Origin: Prevotella sp. CAG:891
GTDB lineage: Bacteria; Bacteroidota; Bacteroidia; Bacteroidales; Bacteroidaceae
Length of the DNA stretch: 10,854 nucleotides
Assembly: GCA_000437675.1 (NCBI GenBank)
Contig: FR901715.1
Location: forward strand, 6,482 to 17,335
Direction of reading: 5' to 3'
The position numbers were made by a program, and so were the translations under genes. Below the pieces are notes generated by a model, which saw only the letters and a program-made list of their open reading frames with translations, did not search any database and was not told where the DNA came from. Below, piece by piece: positions 6,869 through 10,854 of this stretch (positions are counted from its first letter, which is position 1; each line of letters begins with the position of its first letter).

Positions 6869-6913
6869 ACTTTTCTGACGAAGATTGAATTTCATAAAAG
6901 TTCAGACGACTTC
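6857..6913. repeat. 57-bp near-perfect palindrome (MITE-like or residual IS ends)
   Basis: The left arm GAAGTCGTCTAAACTTTT (6857-6874) and the right arm 6896-6913 match as inverted repeats at 17 of 18 positions, around a 21-base centre. No T-run follows on either strand, so this is not an ordinary terminator. It starts where the lipoprotein coding sense ends. It resembles two terminal inverted repeats brought together, as in a miniature element or an internally deleted insertion sequence. I see no clear target-site duplication. Confidence 0.7.
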
Positions 6914-6971
6914 AGTTTCAAACATACAAAAAGCAAATATTATATTGTGAACCACTAATTTTTCAAGAACT

Positions 6972-7403
6972 ATGAAACAAAAACTTATGACATTCGTTTT
7001 GATAGCAGTAATGTCTTTCCTGCTTCTTGTAGCAGTTTGCTGGGTAAACGCTTTCAGTTTCACCGCAAATGCCTGGTGTCAGACCATTTGCTATTTTGCA
7101 TTCACGTACTATGTACTATGGAAATCACAATTACGCCAACTACCTGTACTATTTGCGGTATCAGCCATCATTTTAGGACGAGTTTTACCCACAATGGTAC
7201 TCATGTTCGACGATATCAGGGCTGTAGGTGCCAACAGCATTGTCGATTTATTTGTTATCTGTGCCATAATATTGGCAGCCATCTGCTTTCATGAAAAGCG
7301 TAGCTATGCTTTCCTGCTCTCTATAACCATATCTGTTTTACTTAACACGTTGGCCTTGAACCAATGGATTCAAATGTTGGCAGAACACAATATGAAGGTT
7401 TAG
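6972..7403 (+). CDS. Small integral membrane protein of unknown function
   Basis: This 143-residue protein starts MKQKLMTFVLIAVMSFLLLV at ATG 6972. It has four or five membrane spans, at about residues 7-26, 35-50, 57-76, 88-106 and 112-130, with a short charged segment KSQLRQ (51-56) between the second and third. I do not recognise a family; no catalytic or transport motif is visible. It has no obvious TAnnTTTG box of its own in 6914-6971 and may use the candidate promoter at 6723-6757. Its TAG stop (7401-7403) sits exactly at the inferred right end of the IS605-type remnant. The true C-terminus may therefore have been cut or replaced by the insertion. Its base composition is AT-rich like the surrounding accessory region. 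Confidence 0.75.
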   Translation: MKQKLMTFVLIAVMSFLLLVAVCWVNAFSFTANAWCQTICYFAFTYYVLWKSQLRQLPVLFAVSAIILGRVLPTMVLMFDDIRAVGANSIVDLFVICAIILAAICFHEKRSYAFLLSITISVLLNTLALNQWIQMLAEHNMKV

Positions 7404-7564
7404 TGAACTACCGCTAAACTAAAGATTTAGCGGCTTCGGAGATACCAATACTTCCTCTCTTTTCCTGCTTCTTTCTGTCATCAGCTTTTTAGGAGGACAC
7501 GAGGTCGGTCATTCACAAGAGGACAGTCCACAGACTTGACTTTTCCACGCTCTGTGGGTAGGGT
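7404..7564 (-). ncRNA. Putative TnpB omegaRNA region with IS605-type right-end hairpin (fossil)
   Basis: On the minus strand this stretch directly follows the TnpB stop codon and ends in GAAGCC, a hairpin, then GGTAGTTCA. The hairpin is CCGCTAAA (7411-7418) with TTTAGCGG (7426-7433); its minus-strand loop is TCTTTAG. From memory, such an end is typical of IS605-family right ends, which form the 3' part of omegaRNAs. A second perfect stem, CCACAGA (7528-7534) with TCTGTGG (7551-7557), lies near the TnpB end. In working relatives this RNA guides TnpB, and the guide is the DNA just beyond the right end, here the 3' end of the membrane protein gene. TnpB is broken here, so any RNA would have to work with a TnpB from elsewhere. 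Confidence 0.6.
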
Positions 7565-7753
7565 TTACAAGCTAAATTCCTTGATATTGCAAGCAGCATT
7601 GAAGTCACGGTCAAGACCCTTGCCGCATTCCGGGCAAGTCCAGCTTCGCTCACTCAAATTCAATCCTTTATCCACATAGCCGCATTGTCCACAGGTCTTC
7701 GAGCTGGGGGCAATGCGGTCTATCTTGATGAGGTTCACACCATACATCAATGG
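7565..7753 (-). pseudogene. tnpB: TnpB (IS605-family OrfB) C-terminal fragment
   Basis: About 61 codons remain. The fragment reads YGVNLIKIDRIAPSSKTCGQ, continuing into the zinc ribbon with cysteine pairs C20-x2-C23 (CGQC) and C39-x2-C42 (CPEC). It then has DRDFNAACNI, the third RuvC motif, whose Asp is one of the three catalytic residues of this RNA-guided nuclease family. The usual protein is about 370-420 residues; the N-terminal domains and RuvC motifs I and II are absent. Upstream (minus strand) coding sense changes near 7753 to unrelated sequence, so the gene was cut by a deletion or by the neighbouring IS5-type element. It cannot be active. Confidence 0.88.
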
Positions 7754-7830
7754 AGAAAATATGCCGAAGAGTATTTACATTGGAGTAAAATTGACGTGGA
7801 TTTTCAGATAAAAGACAAGAAGCACGCAAG
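7754..7830 (-). other. Unassigned 77 bp between two transposase remnants
   Basis: In one minus-strand frame this stretch reads protein-like, with DDLRASCLLSENPRQFYSNV followed by NTLRHIFSID. It is not in the TnpB frame and does not look like the end of an IS5-family transposase. It may be a shard of a third gene trapped between the two elements, or chance. I do not recognise it. Confidence 0.35.
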
Positions 7831-8299
7831 TCATCTATGATATCTTCCTTTGGGTGTTCCATTGCTATTACACCACTTTTTGAAACCTTTGCTGTCAAAG
7901 CCTGCATCAGCATTCAAAAACAAGCCATCAACATAAATATGTGCTTCTCGTAAAGTTTCAAAAATAAGTAGGTGTTCAAAATTATTTTTACATTTGAATT
8001 GCGTTATTGTGCCGTAGTTGTTTGTTCTGTGCGAAGGTCAGTGCAATCCAAACAGACTTCCATTCACCGTTTTTGCTCCGTTTTCGAAAATGGTAGAAGA
8101 CGGTCTTGCAACTAAGAACTACATCACTGAACAATGCTCTTACAGGAAGTAAGCTCCACTGAATACCAGTCTTCAACTTGTATAAAATGCAGTTGACTAC
8201 TTCTACAATGTTAGCTTTACATACAAAACCACGTTTTGCTATTGATAGATGTGGGAGAATTTCCGAAATTATCGTATCTTTGTCGAGTACTATGTACAT
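7831..8299 (-). pseudogene. IS5-family DDE transposase, internally deleted and frameshifted
   Basis: The N-terminal part starts at ATG 8299 (MYIVLDKDTIISEILPHLSI) and runs for about 100 codons through ILYKLKTGIQWSLLP and TVFYHFRKRSKNGEW, typical of the N-terminal domain of IS5-family transposases. It stops at 7988. A second fragment in another frame (about 7985-7831) reads AHIYVDGLFLNADAGFDSKG, including the NADAGFDS segment with the second catalytic Asp. The stretch with the first catalytic Asp and the C-terminal Glu region are missing. Intact relatives are usually 250-330 residues, so less than half remains. The frame can be extended upstream only through non-ATG codons, so ATG 8299 is the best original start. 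The remnant is inactive. Confidence 0.85.
8275..8282 (+). promoter_or_regulatory. Possible outward -7 box inside the transposase remnant
   Basis: TATCTTTG on the + strand matches TAnnTTTG and points toward the GH31 gene, whose ATG lies about 120 bases downstream. No TTTG is seen at the -33 distance. A weaker 7-of-8 match (TAGTTTAG) lies closer, at 8375-8382. Confidence 0.3.
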
Positions 8300-8358
8300 A
8301 TGGGAGTTTTTGTTTCTGTTTGTTTGTGGTAAACACAAAGATAACAAAATACTCCCAT
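8300..8358. repeat. Inverted repeat at the left end of the decayed IS5-type element
   Basis: ATGGGAGT (8300-8307) and ACTCCCAT (8351-8358) are perfect inverted repeats separated by 43 bases. On the minus strand the outer arm gives TGGGAGTATTTTGTTATC, a plausible terminal inverted repeat lying about 50 bases before the transposase start. The inner arm abuts the start codon and could form a hairpin limiting transposase translation. I could not identify a matching right terminal repeat with confidence. Confidence 0.5.
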
Positions 8359-8403
8359 TTTAATAAACCGCAATTAGTTTAGACAATTTCAATATTAACC
8401 ACA

Positions 8404-10854
8404 ATGAAAAAGCATCTAACCAGCCGTTGCCGCCGTTGTGCAGCACTGATGATGGCCCTGCCTTTGGCAGTGGCCGGAGTAGCACTTGCGCCGCTTACGG
8501 CTGAGGCTGCCGGCTATGCGCAGCACGCCAGCCAAAGCAGCAAGGCCGAACAGGCAAACGAGGCTATCGTTAAAGCCGAAAAAATCAATCCCACGACCAT
8601 CGAAATTACCTATGCCAATGGTAAGCACTTGACGGTCGACTTTTACGGTGAAAATATTTTCCGCCTCTTCCGCGACGACAACGGAGGCATTATTCGCGAT
8701 CCGCAGGCTACACCGCCTGCACAAATTCTGGTAAATTCGCCGCGTCGCGCCACGGGCACCGTTGAACTGAAGAACACGGGCGGAAAAGTGATGGTCAGCA
8801 CGCAAAAACTGACCCTGAGCTTCGATTGCCAAACCGGACTCATGACGCTGACCAACAAACTGAACGGACAAACCGTGGCCGAAAGCGTGCAGCCCGTCAG
8901 CTTTGACAAGGACGGTACGACCCTGGTGCTCAAGGCACAGCCCAATGAATACTTCTATGGCGGCGGCGTGCAGAACGGACGCTTCTCGCATAAAGGAAAG
9001 GCCATTGCCATTGAAAATACCAACAACTGGGTGGATGGCGGTGTGGCATCGCCCACGCCTTTTTACTGGAGTACGAAGGGCTACGGCGTGATGTTCAACA
9101 CCTTCAAGCCCGGACGCTACGACTTCGGTGCCACCGAGGCCGGTAAAGTGATTTTGAAGCACAGCGAAAATTACCTCGACGCCTTCCTCATGGTGAACGA
9201 AAAGCCCGTCGACCTGCTCAACGACTTTTACCAGCTCACCGGTAACCCCGTGCTGCTGCCTAAATTCGGCTTTTACCAGGGACACCTCAATGCCTACAAC
9301 CGTGACTACTGGACCGAAGCCGAAAACGGATTCATGCTCTACGAAGATGGCAAACGATACAACGAAAGCCAGAAGGATAACGGCGGCGTGAAGGAAAGCC
9401 TGAACGGCGAAAAGAACAACTACCAGTTCTCGGCACGTGCCGCCATTGACCGCTACATCAAGCACGATATGCCCCTCGGATGGTTCCTGCCCAACGACGG
9501 CTACGGAGCCGGCTACGGACAAACCGAAACCCTCGACGGAAACATTCAGAACCTGAAAGAGTTTGGCGACTATGCCCGCTCGAAAGGCGTCGAAATCGGA
9601 CTTTGGACGCAGAGCGACCTGCACCCCAAAGAGGGCATCGAAGCTTTGTTGCAGCGCGACATTGTGAAGGAAGTGCGCGATGCCGGAGTGCGTGTGCTCA
9701 AAACCGACGTGGCCTGGGTAGGTGCCGGTTATTCGTTCGGACTTAATGGTGTGGCCGATGTGGGCGAAATCATGCCCTACTATGGCTCGAACGCCCGCCC
9801 CTTCATCATTTCGCTCGACGGATGGGCAGGCACGCAGCGTTATGCCGGTATCTGGAGCGGTGACCAAACGGGTGGCGACTGGGAATACATTCGTTTCCAC
9901 ATCCCCACGTTCATCGGTTCCGGTCTTTCGGGGCAGCCTAACATCACCTCGGACGTCGATGGTATTTTCGGTGGTAAAAACGTGCCTGTGAATGTGCGCG
10001 AATTCCAGTGGAAAACCTTTACGCCCATGGAACTGAACATGGACGGATGGGGCTCGAACCCTAAGTATCCCGAAGTGTTGGGCGAACCGGCCACGAGTAT
10101 CAACCGCTCGTACTTGAAACTCAAGAGCGAGCTGATGCCCTATACTTACAGCATTGCACGCGAGGCCGTTGACGGAAAACCCATGATTCGTGCCATGTTC
10201 CTGGATTATCCCAACGATTATACGCTCGGAACAAAAACTGAATACCAGTTTATGTTCGGTCCCAGCTTCCTGGTTGCTCCTATATATAAGGACACGAAGA
10301 TGGATAAGGAAGGCAACGACGTGCGTAACGAAATTTACCTGCCCGAAGGCAAGTGGGTGGATTATTACAACGGCGACGTGTACGAAGGCGGACGCATTAT
10401 CAATAATTATGAGGCACCGCTGTGGAAACTCCCCGTATTTGTGAAGGCCGATGCCATCATTCCGATGACGAACCCCAACAATAATCCTTCGCAAATTCGC
10501 AAGGACTACCGTGCCTACGAAATTTATGCCGAAAAGCACACCGAGTTCTACGACTACGATGACGACGGTGCTACGCAGGAATACCTGAACGGACGTTGTA
10601 CCCGTACGCTCGTATCGACTACGGTCGATGGTAGCAAACTCACCGTTGACCTGGCACCCACTGAGGGCAACTTTGAAGGTTTTGTGCCCGAGAAGCAAAC
10701 CGAACTCCGCATTAACGTGAGCGCACAGCCCAAAAAGGTGACTGTCAAGGTGGGCAAGAAGAGTGTGAAACTCGCCCCCGTAAGTTCGCTGGCCGAGTTT
10801 GAAAAGGGCGAGAACGTGTACTTCTACAACGAACGCCCCAACCTGAACCGCTTT
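8404..10854 (+). CDS. Secreted glycoside hydrolase family 31 alpha-glycosidase, 3' truncated
   Basis: The frame is open from ATG 8404 to the window end, giving 817 visible codons. A signal peptide (residues 1-36: RR-containing start, LMMALPLAVAGVALAPL core, cleavage near AEAA) directs export. An N-terminal beta-sandwich (about 45-265) precedes a TIM barrel opening with NPVLLPKFGFYQGHLNAYNR (from 281). The predicted nucleophile is Asp435 in KTDVAWVGAGYS and the acid/base Asp487 in WSGDQTGGDWEYIRFHIPTF; both fit GH31. FGPSFLVAPIYKD (618-630) leads into the C-terminal beta domains, with YDDDG at about 718-722. GH31 retaining enzymes cut alpha-linked glucose, xylose or galactose. The nucleophile region differs from the classic WIDMNE, so alpha-glucosidase activity should not be assumed. 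The protein probably continues into a further C-terminal domain. It may begin a glycan-use locus to the right, but no SusC/D gene is visible. Confidence 0.93.
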   Translation, partial: MKKHLTSRCRRCAALMMALPLAVAGVALAPLTAEAAGYAQHASQSSKAEQANEAIVKAEKINPTTIEITYANGKHLTVDFYGENIFRLFRDDNGGIIRDPQATPPAQILVNSPRRATGTVELKNTGGKVMVSTQKLTLSFDCQTGLMTLTNKLNGQTVAESVQPVSFDKDGTTLVLKAQPNEYFYGGGVQNGRFSHKGKAIAIENTNNWVDGGVASPTPFYWSTKGYGVMFNTFKPGRYDFGATEAGKVILKHSENYLDAFLMVNEKPVDLLNDFYQLTGNPVLLPKFGFYQGHLNAYNRDYWTEAENGFMLYEDGKRYNESQKDNGGVKESLNGEKNNYQFSARAAIDRYIKHDMPLGWFLPNDGYGAGYGQTETLDGNIQNLKEFGDYARSKGVEIGLWTQSDLHPKEGIEALLQRDIVKEVRDAGVRVLKTDVAWVGAGYSFGLNGVADVGEIMPYYGSNARPFIISLDGWAGTQRYAGIWSGDQTGGDWEYIRFHIPTFIGSGLSGQPNITSDVDGIFGGKNVPVNVREFQWKTFTPMELNMDGWGSNPKYPEVLGEPATSINRSYLKLKSELMPYTYSIAREAVDGKPMIRAMFLDYPNDYTLGTKTEYQFMFGPSFLVAPIYKDTKMDKEGNDVRNEIYLPEGKWVDYYNGDVYEGGRIINNYEAPLWKLPVFVKADAIIPMTNPNNNPSQIRKDYRAYEIYAEKHTEFYDYDDDGATQEYLNGRCTRTLVSTTVDGSKLTVDLAPTEGNFEGFVPEKQTELRINVSAQPKKVTVKVGKKSVKLAPVSSLAEFEKGENVYFYNERPNLNRF

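Noticed and set aside
6857..6913. Ordinary terminator for the lipoprotein remnant
   Set aside because: The stem is unusually long and no T-run follows on either strand.
4868..7433. One intact IS605 element bounded by the two look-alike hairpins
   Set aside because: The tnpB fragment points so that 7411-7433 is its right end; its left end should lie at higher coordinates, not at 4868. The intervening genes (such as TetR) are also not transposon genes.
7668..7913. An 81-codon minus-strand frame as a separate gene
   Set aside because: Its first part is a shadow of the IS5-type fragment (NADAGFDS in another frame) and its end is a shadow of the TnpB fragment. Only the middle may have meaning, noted separately.
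8416..10698. A 760-codon open frame on the minus strand
   Set aside because: It is exactly antisense to the GH31 gene, whose motifs are clear. Its composition (many V, H, R, G) is typical of a mirror frame in biased coding sequence.

Overview
The window looks like a chromosomal segment from a Bacteroidales bacterium, probably Prevotella or a close relative. The reasons are: Bacteroidetes-type promoters (TTTG, 21 bases, then TAnnTTTG) instead of sigma70 boxes; weak or absent Shine-Dalgarno sequences; a large secreted protein with a Prevotella-like C-terminal tail; and a secreted GH31 glycosidase. These are family-level inferences. No rRNA, tRNA or CRISPR array was seen.

Layout. Bases 1-2002 (+) hold the 3' part of a polysaccharide flippase and a complete YugP-type membrane zinc metallopeptidase. 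A strong bidirectional terminator and a second hairpin terminator (2081-2285) separate them from a convergent 764-residue secreted protein (2329-4623, -). That protein is built from two related halves and has a near-consensus promoter. Bases 4868-5279 hold a small hairpin and a 21-bp tandem repeat array inside a doubtful small reading frame. A second bidirectional terminator (5332-5382) follows, then a TetR/AcrR-type regulator (5471-6124, -).

Bases 6212-8400 are visibly AT-rich and are the accessory part of the window. They contain a broken lipoprotein start, a 57-bp near-perfect palindrome, a small membrane protein, and an IS605-family remnant (TnpB C-terminus, putative omegaRNA region and right-end hairpin). 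Next to it lies a decayed IS5-family transposase. The window ends with the first 817 codons of a secreted GH31 alpha-glycosidase (8404 onward, +), which starts 45 bases after the edge of the decayed insertion sequence.

The genes do not form one pathway. The flippase belongs to a surface-polysaccharide locus that extends left, and the GH31 enzyme may open a glycan-use locus that extends right. I see no convincing new defence or biosynthetic system. The best leads are the 21-bp array with an inverted copy of its core at one edge, the two look-alike hairpins with compensatory stem changes, the omegaRNA-like fossil abutting a gene's stop codon, and the internally duplicated secreted protein.
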